Part shown: positions 45,691 to 58,800 of the stretch, piece by piece
Position numbering within the stretch: position 1 is the first letter of the stretch
Layout: each line of letters starts with the position of its first letter
Assembly: GCF_029227915.1 (NCBI RefSeq)
Contig: NC_079882.1
Coordinates: forward strand, 23,937,001 to 24,001,000
DNA: 64,000 bases
Direction of reading: 5' to 3'
Source of the DNA: Hydractinia symbiolongicarpus
Lineage: Eukaryota > Cnidaria > Hydrozoa > Anthoathecata > Hydractiniidae
Position numbers and translations under genes: made by a program
The notes under the pieces: generated by a model
Seen by the model: only the letters and a program-made list of their open reading frames with translations
What the model was told of the DNA's origin: nothing
Database searches by the model: none

Positions 45691-47548
45691 GGTGGCAGTT
45701 ACCCTTTTTTAGCTTCTAAATAGCTGAATTATTTACTCAGTGTTTTATTTATATCATTATTTTTTACTATTTCCTTAATACATAATAAAATGATGTTAAC
45801 TTAACACTAAAATTGCTGAGTCAGCAGAAATTTCTATTTAAAAATGTATCATAAACAAGAAAAAATCGGCTTCTATGAGCTCCAACATGTTACAGTCTCG
45901 TTATTTTTCATTAGCTTTTGTTTTTAACCCTGGTAAAACGGTGTGCGGGTTTTTTTGTTCATTCTTTTTTTTTTAACAATAGCCTTTTGTTTTTTTCAAA
46001 AGATTCTTTGTTAGCATCCCCTGCTGCATAAAACGCTGGTAAAAGAAAAATATTCCAGATAAAAAGATTTGATGGCTGCATGATTCACCAAGCATGTCTG
46101 AAAATTTTAAAGTAAAACGAAAATGCTATCGAAAGTTAAAGCTCGGGAAGTGTAGCATAATGAAGATCGTCTAAAATTTCTACATAATTCGCCATCTTTG
46201 TTGTTACTAATGTTTCTCTTTAATAATTATGTCATTTCTTTCTGTATATACAATTTCGCAAGCGCGTAGACTTGAACTATATTCGGCAGAACTAATTAAT
46301 TATATATGAATTTTATTTTAAAGAGTAATTGTTGAGGCTGAATATTTTTGGTGAAAGATAATAGTATTTTAGCCATAAAATCGTGACAAGTGTGTTATAA
46401 CAGAAAAAATATGGATATATAGTCTGAAAATAACCTTTCGTAACTAATTATGTTATAAGAGTTACCAGTCTTTTTCAGGAGAGGCGTGCGATCATACGCG
46501 CACACCTTGGCACACGCCTGAATCGTTTCAGGCGTGTGGTTAATCGCACGCCTGAAAAATAAATATTGAGTTTTCAAAATCAATCTATAAAATCCATTTT
46601 GTTGTGTGCGATAGCAGCCCTCAAAATAATTTTTGGAGACTTGTGTCCGACCAAGACGGAAATCTATTGTGAAAACGTCCGATAGATTTCCGTCTTGGTC
46701 GGACACTTTTAGATCTCAGAAATTATTGAATAGTCCTGGTCCTTTTAATCCACGAGCAAGCCTATTCATAGCCAACCTGACCATTCTAGCTAATTCACCT
46801 ACTCCTGACTTAGTTAAAAGAAATACGTAGACATAAATCTTTTTTGCCTGGCCCCTTCGTCGTTGGTAACCAGGTCTTACACAAGAAATCCAGCCATGCG
46901 GTTCTTAACTAATGCGGAGGTAAACGCCGACGGAGCACGGATGAAGCAAGTCTGCAAAACTTGCACTTACAGGCGGAATAGACACTTTATCATGGATTTT
47001 ATTGTAGATAATTTCTTCATTTGACAAAATAATTGGAAACCATAGCAGGTCCGAATTTAATGGATTTTTTCTTTATGCCTGTAAAAACGAAACCCACAGG
47101 CGGTATAAATATTTTTCTGTAAAAAATTTGTTAAAGTATAGCTGGACTTTCTGAATGAATTTTGAAGTTTTACTTAAGTCACATGGATAAAGATTTTTTT
47201 TTAATTTGAAAACAAATCATATTTTTGCTTATTTGCTTGTGATGACCTGAAAAATAAACAATAAGTATAAAAATGACAGTATAGTCATGCATACTATTTC
47301 GGACATGTAGAAAAGGAAGTTAAGATTGAGAGAGTCCCTATACCAGTAGACGCTCGATCATTGTGTTTGGGGTTCACGATTTGAAACTTCCCCCACTTTT
47401 CTGCCGCAAAATGAATGCAGAACAAAAATAACCTCGGAGCCTGTATCACAGGCATAACATTCTTTGCACATGCGTTACTTGATTTACACGTGCGAATCAT
47501 CACACACCATTCTCAAATATTCCTGAAAAAGACTTGGTTACTGCCACC
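45691..47548. mobile_element. TTAA-flanked non-autonomous transposon, 1,858 bp
   Basis: TTAA at 45687-45690 and 47549-47552 flank inverted ends GGTGGCAGTTACC and GGTTACTGCCACC. The sequence on both sides is one dispersed repeat that is continuous at 33760-33800, with one TTAA and no insert. Inside are a 24-bp-arm perfect hairpin (46643-46706), an inverted ACGCCTGAA/TTCAGGCGT pair and an inverse copy of the 95-bp foldback unit (47306-47400). There is no transposase ORF. Confidence 0.85.
46643..46706. repeat. Perfect hairpin, 24-bp arms, 16-nt loop
   Basis: The arm at 46643-46666 contains GTCCGACCAAGACGGAAATC, and the arm at 46683-46706 is its exact reverse complement. It sits near the middle of the TTAA element. 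Confidence 0.85.
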
Positions 47549-47708
47549 TTAATAAATTTTCACCAAACTTAAACCCCGCAAACGAATAATTTATGTCATC
47601 CCCAGAATTCAATTCCGGCGAAAAATTAAAATGAACCCACCCATCCGCAATTTGTATTTTTTGTGACCTGCAAACTTTACTTTTTCCTGCATTATTATTT
47701 TTTCTGAC

Positions 47709-47802
47709 GGAGACAAGAGGGGGACGTTTAAACTCGTGAACCCCAAACACGACAAATGAGCGTCAGAGCTAGCGACTCTCTCAGTTTAGCTTTCTTGTCT
47801 CT
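47709..47802 (+). repeat. Short foldback repeat (95 bp), copy B
   Basis: Bounded by GGAGACAAG and CTTGTCTCT, with the interior GTGAACCCCAAACACGA and AGCTAGCGACTCTCTCAGTT. It is 80-90% alike by eye to 27430-27524. An inverse partial copy is at 47306-47400. Confidence 0.6.
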
Positions 47803-48020
47803 GATAGCCGAAATAATGTTGCAAAAATGAAATCAGTTTATTTTTATAGCATGTGGTAAGAAAATATTCAAAATGTAAATTATTGTTTCAGAGGTTCTTA
47901 ATCAGTTTTTGTGAACACTACAACGCAAGTTAAACTTGAATGCATATATGTGTTCGATTTAATTTCTGTAGTTATTCAAAATTTGTTTCTTTTTAGATTG
48001 GTAGTATATTCTGACTACTT

Positions 48021-48071
48021 ATGAATGAAATACAGCATGCTGCACCAACTGGTTTTAATTTTCATTGTTAA
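48021..48071 (+). promoter_or_regulatory. Overlapping upstream ORF at the MANSC gene start
   Basis: The text ATGAATGAAATAC contains two ATGs four bases apart. The first opens a 16-codon ORF that overlaps the signal-peptide coding sequence and stops at 48071. If scanned first it could reduce translation of the main frame or require leaky scanning. Confidence 0.4.
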
Positions 48072-51000
48072 TACTTTATTGAATTGTACTTATGCATTGC
48101 ATTGGTCTGGAGCCACAGAAGACAAGTGCCAATTTACAATTAACGTAGAACTCACAATATATTTCCCAGACAATCTTAGACTATTTGTTAGCCAATTTAA
48201 ACGTGCTAATGTTTCAGAATGTCGTTATGCATGTTGCACTCATGAAACTTGTAACGGTTATGTCTGGGATACTATGGACACAGATAATTGCAAACTTTTA
48301 AAATGCTCTAGTCAAGGCCAAGATTGTAAGAAAGCTTTGAAACCTTCAACTGATATCGCTATTGGTGAAGTAGGATTTATCACTGGCATAACAGAAGACA
48401 GCAGTGAGTGGTTTTAATCATTTGATAGAAATCATTTACATCTTTTATTGTCCACTACAACTGCTCAATATGTATAATCAATATTTACCCAAAATGCTTG
48501 ATTATGCGCCCACCCTCAAATAAGCTTCCCTCTCAAATAAGTGCCCAGGGACCATTTTAAAAAGATAATGCTGCCACAAAGAAGGCACTTTTTTTAATAT
48601 TTTGGAAATTAGAAAAAACAGCTTTGTTTTAAAAATAATCTACAGCATGAAATTTTATGTCAAAATGGTTTGTCACAATCTTTTTGTATAAGCAATCTGA
48701 GCATTAATGTTCTTAATAGCGAACTATTAAGAACATTAATGCTCAGAATGCATATATAATTTATTTCTATTTTACCAGCATTGTAATTTCAACTTTTAGC
48801 TTTTACATAAAAAAACATGATTTTTTTATAAGCGTCCCTCTTGGTTTACCGCCCCGCTCAAGTAAGCACCCACCCTAAAAGTCAAAATCTTTAAATAAGC
48901 ATTCAGTTCTCTTAATCACGCATTTCTACGGTAGTTTTTTTAAATAATTTTTGCTTTTCGTAGGTCCTGTGCCAACGTTACCACCATTTAAAGGAAAATC
49001 TAACACTCTTAGTGACAGCCTTACATGGTTGAGTCAACGCTTGCAAGGTCAGGATGCCAAGCCAGCTAATGCAACAAAGGTGAATTTGTAATTACTCTGT
49101 AACTCTGTTTAATTATTTTCAAAATTAGCAGTTTAGTGTCCAATCTTTAATTAAGATTGGGTAAAATTTTCAGTTCATAAAAGAACTTTTTTGATTTGAT
49201 TTAAAGGTTGACAAAAAAACGCTATTCGGTTTTAAAAAATTAATAAACCTGTGTGACCACGCTTCACATAGTACATTTTTATAGCAAGTTAAAATGAGAT
49301 GCTTTGGTAGCAAACCACTGTCTGTTCTGTCTTTTGTATATATAATCTCAATGATGCATAAAAATCAAATTTTAGAGAAACAATGTGGCCAGAGCAAAGA
49401 ATCACACCACTCCAGCAAAGACTAGTTCGCCACAGCATAATCAAAGTCGTAAGTATACCTTTGTTGCCAACGAACTGTTTTGATGTCGTTATTTTAACGT
49501 AATTAATGCCTAATCTATGAACCAGGCACAGAAGCAGAAGTAGACTCAAGCACTGTATGGAAGATTGTAAAGAAAGTGAAGTAGACGTGAAATATACGGT
49601 TGAAGCAAGGATTTCGATTATTTTGATATTCTACATCTTCTATTGCTTCATTAGTTCTCTTCCTGTACACTTGCTACATGACTTTATAGTGTGAACATAA
49701 AACATCACGTACGCGGGGAATGTTTTGAAGACACAAGAGAAAGATAATGCATGATAATTGCAGTATGTTTTTCATTGGTTTACTAAAAAAAAAATTCTTG
49801 GGACGAAAGAATTGAAAACGTCTATTTTAAAAAAATTGCGTGTTACGTTTTGCGACTGTTGGCTACCAACATAGCTTAGTTAATGCAAATTCAGAGAAAG
49901 TCTTTTTTATATAAAGCAGGCAAGCCGGAGTATATTGGAACATATCTAAGCTAGATACACATATGCCTTGAAAGTAAATTAAAAAGGAGGATTACGATTA
50001 ATACTAATAAAATCTATTAAAATTTGAAAATGACAGAATATCAGCATTTTTTCTTTCTTCACCAAGTTTAACATTTTAGACATTGTGACGAATGTTCTTT
50101 TGACCTTTTTTTCCCGACGCTCTCTGTTTTATTAGAATGACACTAAAATATAGCATAATTTCTTCTTTGTTCTCCTTTTCATAAAATTACTTTATTAAGT
50201 GTGAACTGCTTGCTTCGCGTTCTGCTTCACGCTTCAATATAAACCGAACGCACATGCTTACTTCACTTGCGTCTGCTTCATAGATGTGAACCAGGCTTTG
50301 TTTAATAGTTACAGATACACACGTCTGACATTCGAGTAGTCGCAGGTTATCGTTAGGATAATAAATTAACGGATAATTTAATTTATCTCGTGGCACGATT
50401 TTTTTTAAATAATTTCAGTTAATTTCAGGTACCGTAACGCACTGAGCTCTGATTTAATTTTTCAGGTTTTAGGGCGCTCATTTGAGGGCGAGGGCGTACA
50501 TTTTTTCTATGTATTGCACTAGTTGTTGCCATAGTGTTTTTAAGAAAAATCCTGTACGTGTCTGGCACTTGACACGACGCATGCGTGAATTGCTCTGATT
50601 TCAAAAATAGTTAAATATTTATACATATGTTGGTTGTAATCTCTGGTTTTGTGTTTACCGACCTGATACTTTAAGCCATGGTGCGCGAAGGTAGACTTTA
50701 TTACTAAGTGATTTTTTTATTATTATTTACGTTTCCCATCGAAAAATTGTTAAAAGAAAGAAGTCCTAAATTCCCACGTATGCTTCATACAACTAAATTA
50801 TAAAACCAAGGCATTGAAAATAAGTGGAACTAGATTGACAGGGAAAACTTAATGTAGAAAAGTAAGACAAATAAAATTTTTATTACTAATAATAATGGAA
50901 TAAAAATACGTGCGTAAAGAAGCTATCATCTATGACAAAAGTTAACGTTTTTTTTGACCCAAAAAAAATTTGTTCAGATTTTCCTGTGCCTATTTATGGT

Positions 51001-51944
51001 GGCTGTGGCACTATATATTGTCGTTTTTTGCGCTGTGTTGTTAATTATTTGGCTAATCGAGGCATTACATAGAAACGAGGCTACCGTTCTGCTGTACTTT
51101 GTTATTTCTTACTTTGTTATAAAATCGTATTAATGCTTAGTTCTTTGAATGAAAAGAAAACTAGAAGACTAATTTAGTATTAAAACTACTAAACTTCTGA
51201 AGTTTCACAACCCATTATTGCGGGCTTATCACTGGTCTTGGAAATAGGTTTAATATTTAGCTTGTTTAGTTTCAGCGGTTGTGTTGCTTGCGTTTCTGCA
51301 CTTCAAACATGCGCACTAAGTAATCATGATCACGTGTATGACAACTAATTCTTTCAATTGCTTTTAATTTAATTGTTTCTATTTATAGGACCAAAAGCTG
51401 CCTCATTAAATACATCAACACGACAAAAGCATGACCCAGGTGAGTGTATAACACCCTCCATTTGTTTTAATGACAAAGTGTATTAGTACTGATACTCACG
51501 TCTAGCTAGGTAGCTATCAATGAAATGTCAGAATAAGGCGTGACTGTGTCAACACCCTCCATTGGTGTTGATGACAGTCTCCGTCAACGAGAATAAAGAG
51601 AATTGTTGAAATTGTATTGCTGAAAAATTAAAAAGGAAGAGTAATTTATGTGTACAAAATTAGTTAAAATAATTTTCGTACTTGTCTTTTCAGTTCGGCC
51701 AAAAAATACTCCCGCGCCTACGACCAACAGTGTTGTTCGCAGCTCTGTTGTTTCAATAATCGCAAAGGAGGAGAGCACCGCGCACACCCATACGAATGAT
51801 ATTTCTCTCTCCATTGCATTGCTGTTTGGATTAAGCTTTTTTGTGACGGTGGTGTTTATACTTGGTAAAAGATGGGTGGAAGGTGTTAGAGACCAACACA
51901 AACGTGGGTACACGCGGATATCTTATTTGCTTAATGGCGTGTAG
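48025..51944 (+). CDS. MANSC-domain type I membrane protein
   Basis: Five exons join in phase: 48025-48403, 48964-49079, 49376-49448, 51389-51439 and 51694-51944, giving 289 residues. Residues 1 to about 24 are a signal peptide (LVLIFIVNTLLNCTYA). Residues about 25-115 hold eight Cys in a MANSC-like pattern (VSECRYACCTHETCNGYVWD, then DNCKLLKCSSQGQDC). A Pro/Ser/Thr/Asn-rich stalk follows (about 128-240), spread over three small exons. The membrane helix is about 243-263 (ISLSIALLFGLSFFVTVVFI). The short basic tail ends YTRISYLLNGV, which from memory resembles the tails of vertebrate MANSC1/MANSC4; this should be checked. MANSC proteins are cell-surface proteins of largely unknown role, and the domain also occurs in HAI-1 and LRP11. 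The start was chosen at 48025; a second ATG at 48021 is out of frame. Confidence 0.85.
48486..48933. mobile_element. TIR/foldback element in MANSC intron 1
   Basis: The left end is TACCCAAAATGCTTGATTAT then GCGCCC. The right end holds inverse GCGTCCC-type phrases and closes with CTACGGTA. AATAAGTGCCC-type subterminal phrases link it to the family at 34397-37302. Its centre is a perfect hairpin at 48698-48745. Confidence 0.6.
48698..48745. repeat. Perfect hairpin, 22-bp arms, CGAA loop
   Basis: The left arm contains GAGCATTAATGTTCTTAATA. After four bases (CGAA) the exact reverse complement follows. Transcribed from the plus strand within MANSC intron 1 it would fold into a long stem-loop. Confidence 0.8.
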
Positions 51945-54900
51945 TCCAACATGTAATTATATTTATTATTTGTTGTCGTTAAGAATTTTTTATAACATAA
52001 TAGGTCTATAAGCTAAGTCCTGTTAAACTGTTCCTAAACGTCAGTTCTCTAACTAGATCATCACGCTTGAATTTCACAGCATTAAATTTAACTTTTAAGG
52101 CCTGGTGTATCAGGAGGCTTAGTGTAGTAAGAGGTCCTATGTAATAGAAGACCCATTGTAATAACTTATGATTATAAATTTTCTCATAATGGAACTTATC
52201 AGAATAACTCTTTAGTTTGTCCTTACTCGTATTCACCGTTGACCCGTTGAAAAAACAGGTTTTATCATTCACGAGCAAGAAAATGATTTAATTTTTTTGG
52301 TTTATTTTGTTTAATTTTCTGGTAAAAAAGAATTTTGTGGTTTTTTACTGCAGCGGTAAAAGCACACCTTGTAAAAAATTATTCGTATTTCAGTGTATAA
52401 TCTATAAAATTATTTATTACTATATAACTTGAACAGATGGAAATGTGTTTTTTTTTTTCGTCATCCAGTGCACGATACAAACTTTTGTGAAGATAGAATG
52501 TGGGACGAAAATTGGACTGGATACACCCTAAATTGCGCGTTATTCATTTTTTTTTTTTTTCTACGACAGAAGAACAACTTCTTCGTTCAAACATAAATTT
52601 ATATTTTGCATTAGTTTCATTCTAGCCTAAATACGAACCTTAAAACTTAATTTTTCTGCACTATTTACACGCTTAGGCCAACCTCGTCCCCAAACGCTTT
52701 TGCCATTTTGACAGCGAGGCCAGCGGCGAAAAAAACGTAATGTAAGCGCTAGCTTTAACATACGCAACAAACCCGGGGGACGAGGATACGCTTAGGTGTA
52801 TGCCTAAAGCCTTTACGTAGTTTTTTACCTTTTTTGTGTTTGATTCCATATCAATAGCGTACTTGACAATTTCATAGATTGGTACCCACAATGTGAGGTG
52901 CGCGAAAAATCGTGTGCAAAAATGTTGTTTTTTTTCTTAAAATAATGTTTCTATTTAACTGGCGCGGAAATCACATATATATACGCATATTCTAGCTACA
53001 TATGGTCTTTGCCTTGCCCTGTGAGTAATTGTTACTATATATGGAATGTTACTCATTCCTTGATTTTCTTTATTTCATTTTCTTTTTTGAATCTTTATAA
53101 TAAATGATCTGTAGTGAGAAAAAGTAAAAACAATAAACTGGAGAACATATATACGCGTGTAACATCTGGGAGAGCTTTCTTAAAAAAAACAGGGGGTAAA
53201 CACGTTTGCAAGATTACAATTCCACCTATTCTTTTTTGGGTTATGTAGGATACGGTTTAAAACGTCTTTTCGCAATCCCCTGTTCACGATAAATCTTTTT
53301 TGGTCAGATCACGTGTAAATTGGAATGACTCACACCAAGTAAGGTGTGGAAAGTTAGTTTTTTATTTATTTATTTATATTTACTTATTCCCCTCTTCTAT
53401 ATACGTCTTTTTAAAATAAAATGGTCACTTTCCTAAAAAAGAAAAATTACAAATTTCTGTTTTTTATTTTGAGCCTATAATAAGTTAGGTTTAAGATTGC
53501 GTAAATATATAAAAATTTTATTTGTGTAATAATTTTCTCCCGAACCCCCTTTTTCATTATTCTCTATTCTTCTAATTTCATCCATGACTCATGCCAACTG
53601 ATTAGATGTTCCTATCTTTCTTTTGTTGTTTTCTCGAAGAAAAAAAAATGAATGGAGCGTGAAGGTGCTATGCAGAAGATGTTGTATTGGACGTAAAACC
53701 GAAGCGCTGCAAATTTTGTGTAAACGATATCTGGTGTGCGATTGTAACAAAGGAACAGATTCGAAAACGTGTTGTTTTTAGAAGGGAGCATTTATCTGAA
53801 ATCTGACCTGAAACCAGACAGACATACATTTAAAATGTTTCATCATAGGTGTATTATTAAGCTCAAATCTGTCTCGTGATTTTCTTTTGTTTATTTATTT
53901 TCGATATATTTTTGCGAAGTCAGGATTTTAACCGCGTAGGTTGAAATCGGCGGGATTGTTATCGCTTACTTCACCTCCTCGATGTCAACAAGGAAAAAGC
54001 TCCTGGGAATGAGGTTGGGTAAAAAAGAATGTATGAGACTCCAAGCGAAAAAAAATTATCCCTGCTAATTTCATTCTTTCGAGAAATCCCTATGATTTAA
54101 TTTTTGAAAGCGAAACACGCGTACGTAATAAAAACTGACTTGAGGTGACGCATACAAAGTTTCATTTCGTGAAAATACGCTACTAAATGTTAACTTGAAA
54201 AAAGCTCAAATAATGTGTTTTTTGTTAACTGGACAAAGAAAGAAAGGTGGATATTTGTGGAACCCTCTTTTTTTAAAAAAAACAACAACAACAAAACTAT
54301 TATTGTTAATTCTCTTTTGTTCTTAACAATAGACCTATTGTTTTTAACCTGAAGGCTCAGCCTGATATTGTCATTAAGCATGTTCTTAAATAAGGAGAAA
54401 TATGTGTGCTAGAACAGGTCCGAAAAATCTGTATTATGTAGCTAACCATTTTTCAATGTCTTCGATGTTATCATTTATCTTTTTCTTTAGTAATTAATTT
54501 TATTATAGGGTTGGAAATCTATCCTAAATATGTATATGTCCTTAATTGAGTCTCTATTTTATTCAAGGGTTATTCACACAACGAAAAGTGTACGCTATAA
54601 TCACATTTAGATTGTACCTCTAACCCTACACCTACGCTCTGGTGGAACGCATATGGATGAAAAATCGGTTCAAAATATTCTATTTCCCGAAAATCAATGT
54701 TTTACAGTATAAAATATTCCGATGTGATTTTACTCCCTCAAACGTCAGATTTACGTTTAGCGTGCACTTTTTGACTTCAACCTCGTCCCTAGGGCTTCTT
54801 GTGTCTTTTCTGAAATCGGGGCGGTGTCTTGACATAAAGAAAGAGACAACAACAGGCGCTGTGAACGATTTGAGTCACCCCTGTTTTTTTGTTAGGCGAG

Positions 54901-55805
54901 GGGGAGGGGGCGCGTTGGTTGGTACGTTTTCCCTTTGTGTATCCTGCGCCTTCCTGTCGAAGGTAGTTATCTTAGCCTTTGCTTCTATGCTTTTTCGTAC
55001 TATGTCTTCTTTTTATGCTTCTTTAGCTCTTAGTTTGCCAGCAAGAATCAGAGCAATGATCCCTTTTTCTTTACTGTAAAGTTAAAATAAATCTTTTTTC
55101 TAATACTAAACGATTCTTCTTTCTTTAGAAGGGTCTTTACAAGCTTCTGAAACTTATAATGAACTGTTTTCTTATGCTCGCGGACCCAGTTGTCAACTGA
55201 ACTTTTATTTTTTTCTGAACTTGATAACATGGTAAAAATGTTAATATGGTTACTTTCAACGTTCTTATTATTTCTCTCTAAAGTTAATATTTTGCTTAAT
55301 GTGTTACTCGCATTATTTCGTCAAGAGTTCCCCCATGTAATCAAAAGTTTTGTCCTTCTCCGTAAGGGTTTCCCCAGAGAATCTCCACCTGCGAGGATTT
55401 TGGCTCATACCTTATACTTATGTTACATTTGGCGCCTCGCTGTTACTGGGAAGGGGAAGAAGGATGAAAATGTTTTATGATTTTTTACCTTCTGTTTTCA
55501 ATAAGGTTGTTTATGGTTATTTGAAAGTGACATACAAATGATTAACCACTGAAAATCTTATATTAACTTTAGAAGAAGATAAAACAGAAAAAAATATCCA
55601 TACAGATTTGTTTTCTGGCTTTCTTCGACTAAAGTTTAAAGAGAAATCACACAATTTTCTGTAATAACAATCTCTGGTTTGTAATATAAACCAAGTTGCA
55701 CTGTTCAAAAGTTCACACTGCATACTAAAAGAAGTTATAAAATATTTTCTGAGTGATATACATACATCGGTTAAACTGGATATCTTATGTGCAGTGACAA
55801 CAATA
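51945..55805. other. Intergenic between the MANSC and Bcl-2 genes
   Basis: No exon recognised. There are CAACCTCGTCCCC-type MITE ends at about 52679-52794 and 53991-54019, and a single end at about 54778. An acceptor-like TTATGTGCAG at 55785-55794 lies just before the Bcl-2 start codon. Open frames of up to 145 codons at 54642-55079 include MITE sequence and look non-coding. Confidence 0.5.
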
Positions 55806-58800
55806 ATGGCTGGAGCATCTGCTCAAGAAGATGATGAATACAGAGAAGTGATAAAAAGTTTTGTTGGTGAAAGACTTAGAAGGAATGGTATTTTTATTCC
55901 AGGTTATGATACTGAAGAAAATCTTGGAGAACCAAGCTTAGATATAGCTTCAACTTTACGTAGAGTGGGTGATGAATTAGAAGCTGTAAATTCTGAATTT
56001 TTTGGACATATGTGTGAGCAACTGCAAATTACACCGAACAATGCCTATCCCACTTTTCAAGGCATATGTGATGAAATATTTGTTTCAGGAAAGAATTGGG
56101 GTAGAATAGTAGCATTTTTGACATTTGGTAGTAGATTTGCTGTACATTGTGCATCTAGGAACGATTTGGGTTATGATTATGTTGACAGAATTGTCAGTTG
56201 GATATCAAAATATATGTCATTACATTTAGATTATTGGATGAAACAGCATGGAAGCTGGGTAAGAAAGTTAAATTATCACTTCCTCCGAAGGTCATAACTT
56301 ATAATTTTTTAAATTTTCCTCTTGGTGGGTTTTTAGATGTCTTATATGGCCACCTTCGAAAATATGTTTAGTTAGCGTCATTTCTAATTACAAAAGTGAG
56401 TCAGTTGGTCGGATAAAAAATTTTCCTGAAAAATTACCACAATACTATATTTCGCAGCCATATTTTGTTATTTGTTTTAAATGTACGCCAGCTGTATTTA
56501 GCCTCTGTTTCAAGTTCCATTTTTTTCAGTCAACTTCGTTCCCATGGTTTTCTCTTGTATTGCTGTATAAATGTGAAGCAGGAAATTATAGCACTGAGTA
56601 GCACAGCGCAGTCCCCTGTCTAAATAACATTCGGACATAACAACCGTAATTCGAAGGACCGCTGAAAAGGTAAACGGTAGATTTTGTTGCGTGTCGAAAA
56701 ATTGTTTGTGGATTGTTTGGTTTATTTCTTACAAATTTACTGACTCCCCTACTCGACTTTTGCCTTTCAAAGTGAGTTGGTCGGGTGATGCTAACCAATT
56801 ATATTTTTGAGGGTGGCCTATGCAAATCAAAAATTAGACATTGAACATCAATCCAAAGTTTGGATTTCATTTTCCTCCCTCCCCATGCCCTTAATGTCAA
56901 CAAATAGAGTATTGTGTAAAGTCGGAAATCATTTATCTAGTTCTTTTATGTTAGTAATGCATTATTTCCATTATATATATTAAAATAGCAAGAAACATAG
57001 CTAGGGTATTCTACTTTGAGAAAGCATTATGTCTAAGCATTTTAGCAGTTATCTGAATTTGGTGTTGCGAAAGGACCAGGACAAATTAGTTGAAATTTCT
57101 GACAAAAATATTTTTTATGACAAAAATCTATATCAAAATCAGTGTCACAAACATGCTATTAAGTTAATATTTATACAGTTTATAGCAAAGCTATCTTTGT
57201 ATATTTTTTTAAAAAAAAAATTTAAGCAAACTGATTCCTGAAGAATGAGAGGGTGATGTGACCTCTTGGGTGAAAATATAATTGACCTTTGCAGGAAAAG
57301 TGTGATGAAAATTATTTATTCCTAGCCCTTAATCAACATGGTGCAAATATGTTGAGGAATTTAAGATAGCTAAGTTGATTTCATGAAATAATGTAAAGAA
57401 AAATATTTTAAGCTTAACATTAGTTATTCTGTGCCAAAATATGTTATGTAAAAGAATGACCGATAAAAAGAACTGCGTAATGTTTCAGTGTGTTAAATCT
57501 TATTAACTTTCGAAATTTTATATTGTTATTGTTTAACTTGCCAAAAACAATAATTTGCTTATAGTCTTTTAAAAAAATATTATTATGTTGTTCATGTGAT
57601 AAGTATCAGTGTTTTGATGGTACAAGACAAGAGATTTCACACATGTGATAACAAATGCTTTGAGTTCAGATAAAATCGGAGTAATTATTCACATTAAAAT
57701 TTGTTAATTCTTCTTATTTGACTTATTTGAATTTAAGTCATTGCCCATAGAAAAATATTTTGTTAGCCTGTTTTGTATTGTTTAAAATCCTATTTTTGTC
57801 ACTTATAGGACTTAACAAGTCCATGTATTGATATATTTTTGTTCTGTTTTCTTGTTTTACTATTTTTTTAGATGTACATATACATAAGGTTCTGCTAAAA
57901 ACGAGCTTGAAATTAAGAAATAAAGACCAGAATTTAAGAATATGAACTGAACTTAACTTTCAACCAAAAAGTTTTAAAGTTAATGTAAAAAGGATGTAAA
58001 CCATAACTCTTTTTCAAACTAAAAAGAATACTAATGTGTAAATTATTTAAATATAGTAGCTAAAATTCTCAAAGGATATATGAATATGCATAGTATCTTA
58101 TTCACACATCATAATTGAAAAAAAAAACAATTGTGAAGTAGAAAGTGTTTTTAATTCATTTATTAAAAAATCATGTGTTATGTGATTGCTGGTTTCCTCC
58201 CCCTTATACAAGTAAGAGAAAAATGATATAAACTTAAACCTGATTTAAACCAATATCAGGTTGTTTTATTACATGTTAAAATAGTCTAAGATTTTGCAAT
58301 GTTTACATCAAGTTTTAATCTGAAAAATCTGAAAAAAGGTGCTCATTTATTATGACCAGTATGAATGTATTTAAGTGTATTGGTTAAATGTATTTAGTAT
58401 GCATCTATCCACTTCTTAATAGGCACATGTCAACATTTAAATTAAACGGAAACCATGTTTCGTGATATTTTTTCGTAAATAGCAATTGTCAACTTCACCT
58501 TGTGATTTAGATTGTTATTTTGTTAGCCAATACTTTGATTATAGTTGTTTAAATTAACCCAAAAGTAATAATAATCATAAATCATTGCAAGCTATAACCG
58601 AAAAAACATTTTATTTTTCATATTTACTCCTCCATATATTTCAAACCCTTTTTTACTTTTTGAGAGTGAGCATTTAAAGATGACATGGGTTTAAAGATAA
58701 CATGCTGAAATAATCTTTTTTTTTCTCCATTTTTTTTTTATATTTTTATTTTAGCTTTTTTAGTTAGTGACAATAAAATGAAACCGTTTTAAATCTTGGA

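Larger units (their letters stand above)
43376..48024. other. Intergenic between NME5 and the MANSC gene; repeats only
   Basis: No coding exon seen. From 44860 to 45240 there are nested imperfect inverted repeats built on AAGCTGTA/TACAGCTT and TAATTAGG. From 45440 comes a dispersed repeat split by a TTAA element (45691-47548), then a short foldback repeat at 47709-47802. An acceptor at about 47995 (TTTCTTTTTAG) suggests a 5' UTR intron of the MANSC gene covers part of this stretch. Confidence 0.55.

Noticed and set aside
54642-55079. 145-codon open frame on the plus strand
   Set aside because: It begins near a MITE end, has low-complexity Ser/Phe/Leu content, no recognisable motif and no clean splice sites. 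Treated as chance.
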